Source: Chryseobacterium mulctrae (GTDB lineage Bacteria > Bacteroidota > Bacteroidia > Flavobacteriales > Weeksellaceae). From it: a stretch of 64,000 nucleotides of DNA. Below, one piece after another: positions 35,100 to 43,169 of this stretch. The stretch spans positions 1,116,001-1,180,000 of the forward strand of contig NZ_VAJL01000001.1 of NCBI RefSeq assembly GCF_006175945.1, read 5' to 3'. The position numbers and the translations under genes are program-made. The notes under the pieces are model-generated. The model was not told where the DNA came from. It did no database searches and was given only the letters and a program-made list of their open reading frames with translations. How positions within the stretch are numbered: position 1 is the first letter of the stretch; the number at the start of each line of letters is the position of its first letter.

Positions 35100-35282
35100 G
35101 GTTGGTAGTTTTTATAATTTTTCAAATTAAAACCCGAAAAATCTATAACAAATATAAAAATTTAAGCTCAAATATTCAGTTTATTTCTAATATTTAATAA
35201 TAGCACAAAATCATGAATAAAAATTATTAACCTGATTTTCAGTTATTTAAAATTATTTTAAAAATAATTCCACTACTTTGTA

Positions 35283-35322
35283 TTGCATATTACCATTTTA
35301 ATTACATATCTTTGTAATGTAA
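35283..35322 (+). promoter_or_regulatory. padR promoter with overlapping dyad operator
   Basis: TTG (35283-35285) and TATCTTTG (35307-35314), 21 bp apart. The -7 element is enclosed by the inverted repeat TTACAT (35302-35307) and ATGTAA (35317-35322), a plausible PadR-type operator that would give self-repression. The leader also holds a small GGTTC/GAACC hairpin near 35333-35352. Confidence 0.6.
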
Positions 35323-35395
35323 AATCGGAATAGGTTCAACTAGCTAGGAACCGAAAACTGAAAATTATATAACTAATTAACAAAACCTATTAAAG

Positions 35396-35725
35396 ATGAA
35401 TACCGAAAATACCAAAGCGCAAATGCGAAAAGGGATTCTGGAATTCTGTATTTTAAGCCTTATCAACAATCGCGAAATGTATGTTTCTGATTTAATAGAT
35501 GAGCTGAAAAAAGGAAAACTGGATGTAGTGGAAGGAACCCTCTACCCTCTTTTAACAAGATTGAAAAATGGAGAATTTCTTTCCTACAGATGGGAAGAAT
35601 CTACAGGAGGACCTCCCAGAAAATATTACCAAATTACAGAAAAAGGCAAAACGTTTTTATCTGAACTTCAAATCACCTGGAAAGAATTAACAGATTCTGT
35701 AAACCAAATCACTCAAAAACTTTAA
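35396..35725 (+). CDS. PadR-family transcriptional regulator
   Basis: 109 residues. Winged helix of the PadR type: KGILEFCILSLINNREMYVSDLIDELKKG, then VVEGTLYPLLTRLKNGEFLSYRW and GGPPRKYYQITEKG. Lacks a long C-terminal helix pair, as in the short (subfamily 2) members. It precedes the PspC gene by 11 bp, a pairing common in Bacteroidota, and probably represses this operon under envelope-stress control. Confidence 0.93.
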   Translation: MNTENTKAQMRKGILEFCILSLINNREMYVSDLIDELKKGKLDVVEGTLYPLLTRLKNGEFLSYRWEESTGGPPRKYYQITEKGKTFLSELQITWKELTDSVNQITQKL

Positions 35726-35736
35726 AAACAAAAGCT

Positions 35737-37464
35737 ATGAACAAGACACTCTCAATAGGACTCGCAGGTTTTTCTTTCACTATAGAAGAACACGCATACA
35801 TAAAGCTTAGCGATTATCTGAATGCTCTGAGAAGCTCTTTGGATATTTCTGAAGCTGATGAGGTAATTCACGATATAGAAATCAGAATGGTTGAAATCTT
35901 CAGAGATTCTTTAGGAAAACGCGAAGTAATCAACGACGGTGATGTAGAAAGAGTAATTGCACAGATTGGTACTCCTGAAAAAATAGAAGAACAAGAAGAA
36001 GCATATTATTCTGAGAAAAATACAAAATCGAATAAGAATAATTCTACAGGAACAACTTACACAGACAAAAGACAATTGTTCCGTGATCCTGAGAAACAAA
36101 AAATTGCAGGGGTTTGCGCAGGTTTAGCAGCATATTCCGGAATGGAAATTTCTTGGATGAGATTAATCTGGGTAGGTGCATTTTTATTCTTATGGGTTGC
36201 ACCGGGATCATCTTTCCTCGTAATCATTTTATACTTTATTCTTTGGGCAGTTTTACCAAAAGCAGAATCTGCATCAGATTTTCTTAAGATGAAAGGTAAA
36301 CCTTTAAATTTTGATAATCTAAAAGAAGAATCAAGCAAAATTGTACAGTTTGCCAACGAAACAAGTACAAGAGCCGGTGAAATTTTCACCGAAAACAAAC
36401 CTTACATCAATAACGCAGGAAGCGGAGTTTGGAATGTTTTAAAATATATTATCGGTGCATTCTTTGCTTTGATGGCAGTAGGAAGCATTATAGGAGTATT
36501 TGTGGTATTCGGACTTTTTGGAATTGATTCAAATTTTCCGGGAGCTAATGAAATGAAATTCTATTTCGATGACGACGGATTGTATAGTGTTTTAGCAGCA
36601 ATTATCATTGTAGGATCTTTAATTCCGGCTATTCTATTCAGTTTATTGAGTATTAAAATCTTCTCGCCAAAAACTAAGTTGAGAAATATCGGTTGGGTTT
36701 TAGGAGCATTATTTATCTCTTTAATGGGTTTAGGCGCTTACTTTGGAGTAAGTATGGCAAAAAGGGACATGCTGTTTAAAGGTCATAAAGAAGATGTGGA
36801 AGAAGTTGCCATCAATACAACTTCAGACACCATCTATGTTGATATGAAAAACGTAACGATTCCTCAGAATTTTACAGCATACGACGACGATCTTTATTCT
36901 GATAAAAACTCTGTTTTCCAAAAAGACTGGATTCACGTAGATGTTACAAGAAAAACGGATATCAAGACTCCTTATTTAATTATAAAGAAAGAAGCAAAAG
37001 GTTATAATTATCCTTTAAACGTAAGCGTTCCTGTAGAAATTGTAGGTAATAAAGTTATTCTTCCAAACTACATAAAATATCCTTACGATCACCGTTTCAG
37101 AGATTACAGCATCGATTATGAGTTGGTAATTCCTCAAAACACTATTGTAATTCCTGTGAAAAAAGATCAGATTAATTTTGATGGTGACACTGATGGAAAC
37201 GGAATCAACGATAATGATGAATCTGATGATAACGAAAACGGAAATATCAGCATTGAAAAAAACAAAATCTCTATCAACGGTTCTACTATAGAATACAGTT
37301 CGAATGATAAAGACAGTGTAATTATCAATGGAGTAAAAGTTTCTGAGAAAGATGCAAAGAAGAAAATTGATTCTATCAAAAACATCATCAAGCAAAACGA
37401 AAACGAAATAAAAAGCATTGAAATCAAAGACGGAGACAGCAAAGTTTCTATAAAAACCAAATAA
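35737..37464 (+). CDS. PspC-domain membrane protein
   Basis: 575 residues. Residues 1-95: a conserved N-terminal domain (LSIGLAGFSFTIEEHAYIKL). PspC domain near 107-170 (LFRDPEKQKIAGVCAGLAAY). Further membrane helices near 230, 280 and 320, then a beta-rich C-terminal region of about 230 residues, including a very acidic Asn/Asp-rich stretch. Linked to envelope stress by family. Forms an operon with padR. Confidence 0.88.
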   Translation: MNKTLSIGLAGFSFTIEEHAYIKLSDYLNALRSSLDISEADEVIHDIEIRMVEIFRDSLGKREVINDGDVERVIAQIGTPEKIEEQEEAYYSEKNTKSNKNNSTGTTYTDKRQLFRDPEKQKIAGVCAGLAAYSGMEISWMRLIWVGAFLFLWVAPGSSFLVIILYFILWAVLPKAESASDFLKMKGKPLNFDNLKEESSKIVQFANETSTRAGEIFTENKPYINNAGSGVWNVLKYIIGAFFALMAVGSIIGVFVVFGLFGIDSNFPGANEMKFYFDDDGLYSVLAAIIIVGSLIPAILFSLLSIKIFSPKTKLRNIGWVLGALFISLMGLGAYFGVSMAKRDMLFKGHKEDVEEVAINTTSDTIYVDMKNVTIPQNFTAYDDDLYSDKNSVFQKDWIHVDVTRKTDIKTPYLIIKKEAKGYNYPLNVSVPVEIVGNKVILPNYIKYPYDHRFRDYSIDYELVIPQNTIVIPVKKDQINFDGDTDGNGINDNDESDDNENGNISIEKNKISINGSTIEYSSNDKDSVIINGVKVSEKDAKKKIDSIKNIIKQNENEIKSIEIKDGDSKVSIKTK

Positions 37465-37640
37465 TTCAAACCTCAGAGAGTGACGGAAGGTGTGGACGTA
37501 AGACAACCGTTTGAAATTCACACTCTTCTACTCTCAGAAACAGACAAATATTTTTCAAAAAAAAGTATTTTATGTCATAAAAAAGTTTTATATTCGTATA
37601 TTCAAATTCCATAAAAAACAAACACAAAAAAATTTAAGCC

Positions 37641-37703
37641 ATGGTACAAGTAGTTTTAGAAATTGCAGTGAAAATCGCAGATTTAATTAGCAGTTTGTTT
37701 TAA
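37641..37703 (+). CDS. 20-residue amphipathic peptide
   Basis: ATG to TAA encodes MVQVVLEIAVKIADLISSLF. On a helical wheel the charged residues (Glu7, Lys11, Asp14) fall on one face and the rest is hydrophobic, like phenol-soluble-modulin or small membrane peptides. It is a free-standing unit: about 170 bp after pspC, with a 13-bp-stem terminator 28 bp downstream. A weak -7 element (TATATTCG) lies near 37591. No homologue recognised. Confidence 0.5.
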   Translation: MVQVVLEIAVKIADLISSLF

Positions 37704-37728
37704 GAGCGACAATATTTCAATATATTTG
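37695..37728 (+). promoter_or_regulatory. Promoter of the acyltransferase gene
   Basis: TTG (37695-37697) and TATATTTG (37721-37728), spacer 23 bp. The predicted RNA start lies in the left arm of the mini-gene terminator. Confidence 0.5.
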
Positions 37729-37730
37729 TA

Positions 37731-37759
37731 AAGTATAACCAAAGTTTGGTTATACTTTT
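37731..37759 (+). terminator. Terminator of the 20-residue peptide gene
   Basis: Arms AAGTATAACCAAA (37731-37743) and TTTGGTTATACTT (37745-37757) are perfect and are followed by Ts. Confidence 0.8.
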
Positions 37760-37779
37760 TTGTTTTAAATATAAAATAC

Positions 37780-38376
37780 ATGAAAAAACTGATAGGTAGT
37801 TTAATGCTAAAAATTCTGGGCTGGAAAGTAGTTCTGCAGGGCGATGTCAACAATCTCGATCGTTGTATTCTCGTTGTAGCGCCACACACTCACAATATGG
37901 AATATCTATTAGGAAATTTAGCCTATTGGAAATTAGGAAAAAAACTTAAAATCATCATTAAAGACGCTCATACTAAAGCTTGGTACGGTGCAGTAGTAAG
38001 GGGTTTAGGCGGAATCGGTATTGACAGAAGCCAAAAGAACGATCTTATTAATTTCGTGGCGAATGAGTTTAAAAAAGAAGATTTCAGCTTGGTGATTACA
38101 CCGGAAGGGACAAGAAGCTGGGTTCCGAAATGGAGAAAAGGCTTTTACCACATGGCTTTAGCGGCTAAAGTTCCTATTGTTTTGGCAGCTGGTGATTTTA
38201 AAAGAAACATTGTTTATTTAGGCTATCAAATTCCTTACGAAAGATTGGAAACGGCAAGTTTTGCTGAAGTAATGAAGGAAATTCAGGATTATTATATTAA
38301 AAACGATATCGGTCCAAAAATTCCGGCCAACTGGAATCCTGACATTATGGGGAACGATGCTGAAGTTAGGAGTTAG
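37780..38376 (+). CDS. Lysophospholipid acyltransferase family protein (PlsC-like)
   Basis: 198 residues. The acyltransferase motif appears as APHTHNMEYL, so HX4D reads HX4E; the second motif region is intact (KDAHTK, TPEGTRS with EGTR, and VPIVLAAGD). Likely adds an acyl chain to lysophosphatidic acid or a related lipid at the membrane. The last codons (EVRS) run into the AGTTAGG tandem array, which supplies the stop. Confidence 0.85.
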   Translation: MKKLIGSLMLKILGWKVVLQGDVNNLDRCILVVAPHTHNMEYLLGNLAYWKLGKKLKIIIKDAHTKAWYGAVVRGLGGIGIDRSQKNDLINFVANEFKKEDFSLVITPEGTRSWVPKWRKGFYHMALAAKVPIVLAAGDFKRNIVYLGYQIPYERLETASFAEVMKEIQDYYIKNDIGPKIPANWNPDIMGNDAEVRS

Positions 38377-38426
38377 GAGTTAGGAGTTAGGAGTTAGGAG
38401 TTAGGAGTTAGGAGTTAGGAGTTAGG
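38364..38426 (+). repeat. (AGTTAGG)9 tandem array
   Basis: Nine perfect AGTTAGG units, beginning inside the last codons of the acyltransferase gene. Candidate for slippage. Confidence 0.95.
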
Positions 38427-38435
38427 AGCAAAATT

Positions 38436-38474
38436 ACTTTTTACTTTTTACTTTTTACTTTTTACTTTTTACTT
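38436..38474 (+). repeat. (ACTTTTT)5 tandem array
   Basis: Five perfect ACTTTTT units plus ACTT, 9 bp after the AGTTAGG array and also of 7-bp period. Confidence 0.95.
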
Positions 38475-38486
38475 AAAAAATTAATC

Positions 38487-38507
38487 ATTACCAATTACTT
38501 ATTACCC
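38487..38507 (+). repeat. ATTACCA heptamer array
   Basis: Three units: ATTACCA, ATTACTT, ATTACCC, immediately before the next start codon at 38515. Confidence 0.7.
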
Positions 38508-38514
38508 ATAAAAA

Positions 38515-38949
38515 ATGTACATTAAAGATAAAACGAAAGAAGAGATATTAGAATTCATCAACAACTGGGGTGAAGAAACTTTTGCGAAAACGATTGGTAT
38601 TCATTTTATCGATATTGATATTGAAAACGAAACGCTGACTGCAACAATGCCTGTTACACCAAACATCCATCAACCTTTTGGGATTATGCATGGTGGAGCA
38701 AGTTGTGTTTTAGCAGAAACAATGGGCTCTAGCCTTTCTAATATTTTCATTGACGGAAGCAAATATTTTGGCGTAGGAACCAACATTAATTCTAACCACT
38801 TAAGAAGTAAAAAAGACGGAATTGTAACTGCAGTCGCACGATTTATCAGAAAAGGAAAAACAATGCATGTTTCTGAGATTGAAATTCGTGACGAAAAAGG
38901 TCAATTGATTAATCATACAACGATGACAAACAATATTATCAACCGATAA
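38515..38949 (+). CDS. PaaI/MenI-type hotdog thioesterase
   Basis: 144 residues. IHQPFGIMHGGASCVLAETMGS carries the HGG motif and catalytic Glu of the DHNA-CoA thioesterase (MenI/YdiI) group; GVGTNINSNHLRSKK follows. Probably releases 1,4-dihydroxy-2-naphthoate in menaquinone synthesis. menF lies 4.2 kb downstream on the same strand, separated by the lipoprotein/sigma locus. Confidence 0.88.
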   Translation: MYIKDKTKEEILEFINNWGEETFAKTIGIHFIDIDIENETLTATMPVTPNIHQPFGIMHGGASCVLAETMGSSLSNIFIDGSKYFGVGTNINSNHLRSKKDGIVTAVARFIRKGKTMHVSEIEIRDEKGQLINHTTMTNNIINR

Positions 38950-38970
38950 GAATTTTCAACAAAATAAATT

Positions 38971-38997
38971 AAAGGCTCAAATTTTTGAGTCTTTTTT
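38971..38997 (+). terminator. Terminator of the MenI-like gene
   Basis: AAAGGCTCAA (38971-38980) with TTGAGTCTTT (38985-38994), one G-T pair, then Ts. Confidence 0.75.
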
Positions 38998-39064
38998 ATT
39001 ATGTTACAACAAAATTTTTAGATTTTCATTTATTATGTAATTGAAAAACATAAATTTACATATT

Positions 39065-39526
39065 ATGAAAAAACATTTAATTATTCTGTTATATTCCGTA
39101 TTATTCATTATAACTTCATGTCGTAATGATGATGAAAACATTGAGAATAAAAATCAAATTAACTTTCAATTGATTGGAAAAGGAAATTTGATAGGAAATT
39201 ACGTTAATTCTCAAAACACCATTATTACAAACTCTATACAATGGAATAATTTTCTTAATCAAATAGACAGCACAACTTATCAAACTTCTGCTAGTTTTAT
39301 CACAACTTATATTGATTTTAACGAATTTATAGTTATCGTTGTAGTAGATGAAACCTATCCAAGCGGTGGACAACACTCAATCGAGATTACGAAAATGGAA
39401 GAATACCCTAAGTATATTACTATCAATGTAGAAAAATCGTTAAAGGGAAACGTCACATCTTTTATCACTCAGCCTTATCATATTGTGAAAATTCCTAAAA
39501 CCGCTAAATCTTTAATATTTAATTAA
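39065..39526 (+). CDS. PrcB-like lipoprotein A
   Basis: 153 residues from the ATG at 39065 (an upstream TTG at 39041 is unlikely). Lipoprotein signal ending ITSC. The domain has QWNNFLNQID, FITTYIDFNEFIVIVVVDETYPSGGQHSIEI and a final TQPYHIVKIPK, typical of the PrcB C-terminal-like fold. It is a tandem paralogue of the next gene. It may act in periplasmic stress sensing. Confidence 0.78.
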   Translation: MKKHLIILLYSVLFIITSCRNDDENIENKNQINFQLIGKGNLIGNYVNSQNTIITNSIQWNNFLNQIDSTTYQTSASFITTYIDFNEFIVIVVVDETYPSGGQHSIEITKMEEYPKYITINVEKSLKGNVTSFITQPYHIVKIPKTAKSLIFN

Positions 39527-39534
39527 AACCTCCT

Positions 39535-39560
39535 GCAACCTTTTTATTTTTTTTCATCTT
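39535..39560 (+). promoter_or_regulatory. Candidate ECF-sigma promoter P1
   Basis: GCAACC (39535-39540), 14 bp, CATCTT (39555-39560), 29 bp before the ATG of PrcB-like lipoprotein B. Identical boxes and spacing occur at P2. Confidence 0.5.
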
Positions 39561-39589
39561 ATATAAAGAAACCCTTAAATTTATACATC

Positions 39590-40057
39590 ATGAAAAAACA
39601 TTTACTTCTTTTACTATGTTCCATCTTTTTTATAACGATTTCCTGTAGCGATAATCAGGATAATGATGAACAATTGGAGAGCAAAAACCAAATTAATTTT
39701 CAGTTAATTGGAAAAGGAAACTTTGTGGGAAATTACGCTGCTCAACAAAATACGGTGATTACAACCTCAACGCAATGGAATAATTTTTTAGATCAAATAG
39801 ACAGCCCAAACAATCATTCTTCGGCAGGTTTTACAGAAACCAATATCGATTTTAATCAGTTTATGGTTATCATCGTTATTGATGCAGTTTATCCAAATGG
39901 CGGACATTCCGTTGATATAATGACCGTTGATGAAAATCCGCAAAATATTGAGATTGATGTTGAAAAATTACTTCAGGGAAACGTAACAACAGTTGTCACC
40001 CAACCTTATCACATCGTGAAAATACCTAAAATTCAAAAACTTGTGATATTTAATTAA
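39590..40057 (+). CDS. PrcB-like lipoprotein B
   Basis: 155 residues; lipoprotein signal ending ITISC. About half of its residues match lipoprotein A (INFQLIGKGNFVGNY, QWNNFLDQID, VTQPYHIVKIPK). Arose by tandem duplication. Preceded by candidate promoter P1. Confidence 0.78.
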   Translation: MKKHLLLLLCSIFFITISCSDNQDNDEQLESKNQINFQLIGKGNFVGNYAAQQNTVITTSTQWNNFLDQIDSPNNHSSAGFTETNIDFNQFMVIIVIDAVYPNGGHSVDIMTVDENPQNIEIDVEKLLQGNVTTVVTQPYHIVKIPKIQKLVIFN

Positions 40058-40065
40058 AATCTACT

Positions 40066-40091
40066 GCAACCTTTTTACATTTCCACATCTT
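40066..40091 (+). promoter_or_regulatory. Candidate ECF-sigma promoter P2
   Basis: GCAACC (40066-40071), 14 bp, CATCTT (40086-40091), 11 bp before the lipoprotein gene at 40103. The flanking CTGCAACCTTTTTA is shared with P1. Would drive the lipoprotein, sigma factor and barrel genes. Confidence 0.5.
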
Positions 40092-40102
40092 TAAAGAAAA
40101 GA

Positions 40103-41140
40103 ATGACCATGAGAAACTTAATTTTACCTTTTATTTTATTATTGACCTTTGTATTTTCTTGCACATCAAATGATATTGATGAGGGACTTGGACAAAAAAC
40201 CACATCATATGATGTATATGTCGCAGGGTCGGAAAATAATAAAGCTTCATTTTGGAAAAACAATGTTTTAAACAATTTAGCAGGAGGCGATAATTTAAAT
40301 GCTGAAAAAATAATTGTAGAGAACAACAACACTTATATTTTAGGAAATAGCAATGGGGTTAACCCAAACTACTATTTTTGGAAAAATAATACCAAAGAAG
40401 ACTTACGTGTATATTTAGGAATTCCTACACTTTCACCTTATCAAATTTTAGATATGGCAATCGATAATGGAGATAATTATTTTATAGGATATTATGACAC
40501 TTTTTCGCCTATAGCTCCTTTGAGATATGAGTTTTGCATTTGGAAAAATGGTGTAAAAACAGTTCTTAATACATCAAATAATATCATTTATAGAACATCA
40601 AAAATTAATATTTTCAATCATCAAACATATGTTTCTGCAATCACAAATAATATATCAAGCAGCTTTCAATCGGGATATTACATTGGGACAACTTTTCATT
40701 CTATCCCTAATATAAGCTGGGTTTGTAATTTTAGTCAAAATTCAATGGGCATCAACTTTCTTTATATAAAAAGTGGCTTATATTACTACAGAAATTTAAC
40801 TACAAATATTGAAACACTTGTAAGTAATAATAATTACCCAAACCTATTCGAAGGAAAGATAATTAGTGAAACAAATTCTTCAGATTTATATATTGCAGGT
40901 TCTTTACACTTAGGAAACAGTTATTTCAAAAACAATATTCAAACAGTATTCCCTATCGATCCTACATATTCACGTATTAAAGATATGTTTGTTCTTGATA
41001 ATAACCTATATACAATCAAGCATCAAATAACACCTAACTCAAGTAAAGTTTATATTAATAATATTGAAACACAAAACATTACTAATACATCAACGTCAAC
41101 CAATAATACGTTCAATTCAATTTACGTAGTTCAAAACTAA
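40103..41140 (+). CDS. Lipoprotein with propeller-like repeats
   Basis: 345 residues. Signal ending VFSC. Repeating segments such as YVAGSENNKASFWKNN, YILGNSNGVNPNYYFWKNN, YFIGYYDT and LYIAGSLHLGNSYFKNN recur about every 40-55 residues, suggesting a beta-propeller. It is 3 bp ahead of the sigma factor gene, and may be the sensor or output of that system. No named family. Confidence 0.7.
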   Translation: MTMRNLILPFILLLTFVFSCTSNDIDEGLGQKTTSYDVYVAGSENNKASFWKNNVLNNLAGGDNLNAEKIIVENNNTYILGNSNGVNPNYYFWKNNTKEDLRVYLGIPTLSPYQILDMAIDNGDNYFIGYYDTFSPIAPLRYEFCIWKNGVKTVLNTSNNIIYRTSKINIFNHQTYVSAITNNISSSFQSGYYIGTTFHSIPNISWVCNFSQNSMGINFLYIKSGLYYYRNLTTNIETLVSNNNYPNLFEGKIISETNSSDLYIAGSLHLGNSYFKNNIQTVFPIDPTYSRIKDMFVLDNNLYTIKHQITPNSSKVYINNIETQNITNTSTSTNNTFNSIYVVQN

Positions 41141-41143
41141 AAA

Positions 41144-42247
41144 ATGTCAAAAACAAAACTCAACTGGCAAAAAATTTATCTCGACCATTCCCCAAAACTT
41201 TTGGGGATTTGTCGCAGATATATCGCAGATCTTCAAAATGCCGAAGATATTGTGCAGGACAGTTTTATAATGGCAATTCAGAAAAACCATCAGTTGAAAG
41301 ACGAAAAAGCAGTTTTCGGCTGGCTGAAGAAAATTGTTATCAATAATGCTTTACAATCTATCCGAAAAACAAGTAAAGAGACCTTTATCACCACCGAACC
41401 ATCAGAAATCCCAGATAATACATTGACCGAAATGACACCATCCGTAATTGATGAAAAAAAACACATTTTCGCTTACGATTTTACGAAAGAAGAGCTTTTA
41501 CAATCTATTGACAGCTTACCTTCTCATCATAAATCGGTTTTCAATTTATATTATATCGAAAATTATTCACACGCAGAAATATCAAGTTTGCTGGAAATCC
41601 CGGTCAATACCTCAAAATCTCATTTGATGAGAGCTAAAAAATCAGTGCAAAATTATTTAATGACTCATTTCGTTAACAATGAAACTCCGAAAAACAAAAC
41701 AGCACAACTTTTAGTTTTCTTCGGATTGGGTGGGTTGTTGTGGGCTCAAAATTTTCAAAGTAAATTTTCAGATTTTGCCATCTCACCATCAAAAAATTTC
41801 GAAATTCCTTCTGATATTAGTTTAAACACTATTTCGTTTTCATCAACCCAGAACTACTGGAGACAGAAAGCAATCATAGGAACTACTTTCTTCATCATTA
41901 TTGTTGGATCTATTCTATTTTTCAGTCCTAAAAACTCTTTAAGTAAAACATTTAATTTAAATATTTCTAAACCAAAATCAGTAGAAAATATTGTAACAAG
42001 TAACCAATACAAACCAAATATTGCTGAAGAGTCATCTTCCAGTGAAGGTTTAAAAAATATAAAAACTGATCAGAAATCAAATTTAGAAATCAATAAAGAT
42101 TTAAAATCTGAAAATCGTTCCGTTAAAACAAAAAACTTAGTATCTTCAAAACCTATTACAAAAAAAGACACTACCGAAAACGTTTCTCATAAAGTGATTG
42201 TTGTGAAAAAAATCATTCAGAGAGACACCGTTTTTATAGAAAGATAA
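41144..42247 (+). CDS. Membrane-anchored ECF RNA polymerase sigma factor
   Basis: 367 residues. Residues 1-175 are a complete ECF sigma: region 2 (NAEDIVQDSFIMAIQ, FGWLKKIVINNAL) and region 4 (SLPSHHKSVFNLYYIENYSHAEIS and SKSHLMRAKKSVQNYL). Then come a hydrophobic stretch at about 187-201, a clear membrane helix at about 243-261 and a polar tail of about 105 residues ending VIVVKKIIQRDTVFIER. With one membrane pass the tail is periplasmic. Such a fusion could hold sigma at the membrane until released. No separate anti-sigma gene is nearby. Confidence 0.85.
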   Translation: MSKTKLNWQKIYLDHSPKLLGICRRYIADLQNAEDIVQDSFIMAIQKNHQLKDEKAVFGWLKKIVINNALQSIRKTSKETFITTEPSEIPDNTLTEMTPSVIDEKKHIFAYDFTKEELLQSIDSLPSHHKSVFNLYYIENYSHAEISSLLEIPVNTSKSHLMRAKKSVQNYLMTHFVNNETPKNKTAQLLVFFGLGGLLWAQNFQSKFSDFAISPSKNFEIPSDISLNTISFSSTQNYWRQKAIIGTTFFIIIVGSILFFSPKNSLSKTFNLNISKPKSVENIVTSNQYKPNIAEESSSSEGLKNIKTDQKSNLEINKDLKSENRSVKTKNLVSSKPITKKDTTENVSHKVIVVKKIIQRDTVFIER

Positions 42248-42260
42248 AACTAAATCAATC

Positions 42261-43145
42261 ATGCTTTTAAGAAAAATAATTTTATTTTTTTCTGTCATAT
42301 TCATTACTTCTGCTTTTGCTCAACGCAAAAAAACAGATACCATTTATGTTTATGAGAAAGTAATTGTGTACGATACTATTTATCTTGAAAAATCAATAAA
42401 ATTAAAACCCGCAAATCTTCTGCTTTCTTCTTTAAAAATTCAGGAAGAAGAAATTAAAGAAATCAATCGAGACATTGACAAAAAAGAACTTGAAGAACAA
42501 ATAAAAAAACTAAAAATAAAAAGGTTTCAATACGGAATTCAAGCCGGACTAGGTTTCAAAAAAGCAAGTTGGTCAGAAAGTCTGTCAGATAAAAATCAAC
42601 AATTTGGGCAAAATTTTGGAATATGGATCTCTAAAAGTATTATTAATCCAAATTTTTCATTAATGCTTTCCGCAAATGTTCATCATTGGAGTTCTACGTT
42701 TGATCTCGATACCAATAAAGAAGAAACTTATCTTGACGGTTTTTATTTTTCTGAAGACGATCAACCACTACTCTTTCAAAGATTTAACAATAAACATTTT
42801 GAATATGTTTTGCAGTTAAAAGCAATCTACGAATGGAAAAACCTGCGACCTTTTGTTGGATTTTTAGCCAATAAAAACAATTACAAAATGCAATTTTTGG
42901 TTCCTGAAAATAATGTTCTGAATAAATTGGACGATTTTAAAAGCAATCAAGTCAATTTCGGGTTTTCTTTAGGTCTACAATATCGAATATTCAGCCGATT
43001 TTTGATTGATGTGGAATATCAACATTATAAAATCAAGAATCTTTCCTTAAAAAACTCTTCATTTGATTTTGACATTTTTAAGACTAATAATACCTTTGCT
43101 GAAAGAAAAATCAGTTTAGGAATTTCTTATTTTATTTCTAGGTAA
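42261..43145 (+). CDS. Outer-membrane beta-barrel protein
   Basis: 294 residues. Signal peptide cleaved near SAFAQRKK. Residues 26-44 (TIYVYEKVIVYDTIYLEK) resemble the last residues of the upstream sigma factor. A short coiled-coil (62-90) is followed by a barrel of about 190 residues with alternating strands (FQYGIQAGLGFKK, FGFSLGLQYRIF) and a terminal aromatic-rich GISYFISR. Operon with the sigma factor. Confidence 0.75.
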   Translation: MLLRKIILFFSVIFITSAFAQRKKTDTIYVYEKVIVYDTIYLEKSIKLKPANLLLSSLKIQEEEIKEINRDIDKKELEEQIKKLKIKRFQYGIQAGLGFKKASWSESLSDKNQQFGQNFGIWISKSIINPNFSLMLSANVHHWSSTFDLDTNKEETYLDGFYFSEDDQPLLFQRFNNKHFEYVLQLKAIYEWKNLRPFVGFLANKNNYKMQFLVPENNVLNKLDDFKSNQVNFGFSLGLQYRIFSRFLIDVEYQHYKIKNLSLKNSSFDFDIFKTNNTFAERKISLGISYFISR

Positions 43146-43169
43146 TGGTTTTCTGAAAGATTCAACATT

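Larger units (their letters stand above)
37465..37779. other. 315-bp region with a mini-gene
   Basis: Holds a degenerate CTCAGAGAG/CTCTACTCTCAG inverted pair (37475-37537), the 20-codon ORF (37641-37703), a promoter for the acyltransferase and the terminator of the mini-ORF. Confidence 0.55.

Noticed and set aside
37015..37521. 168-codon minus-strand ORF opposite pspC
   Set aside because: Phe/Ile/Val-rich translation typical of antisense to an Asn/Asp/Lys-rich region; pspC is clearly the coding strand.
38364..38507. CRISPR array
   Set aside because: Units are 7 bp with no spacers, and no cas genes are present.
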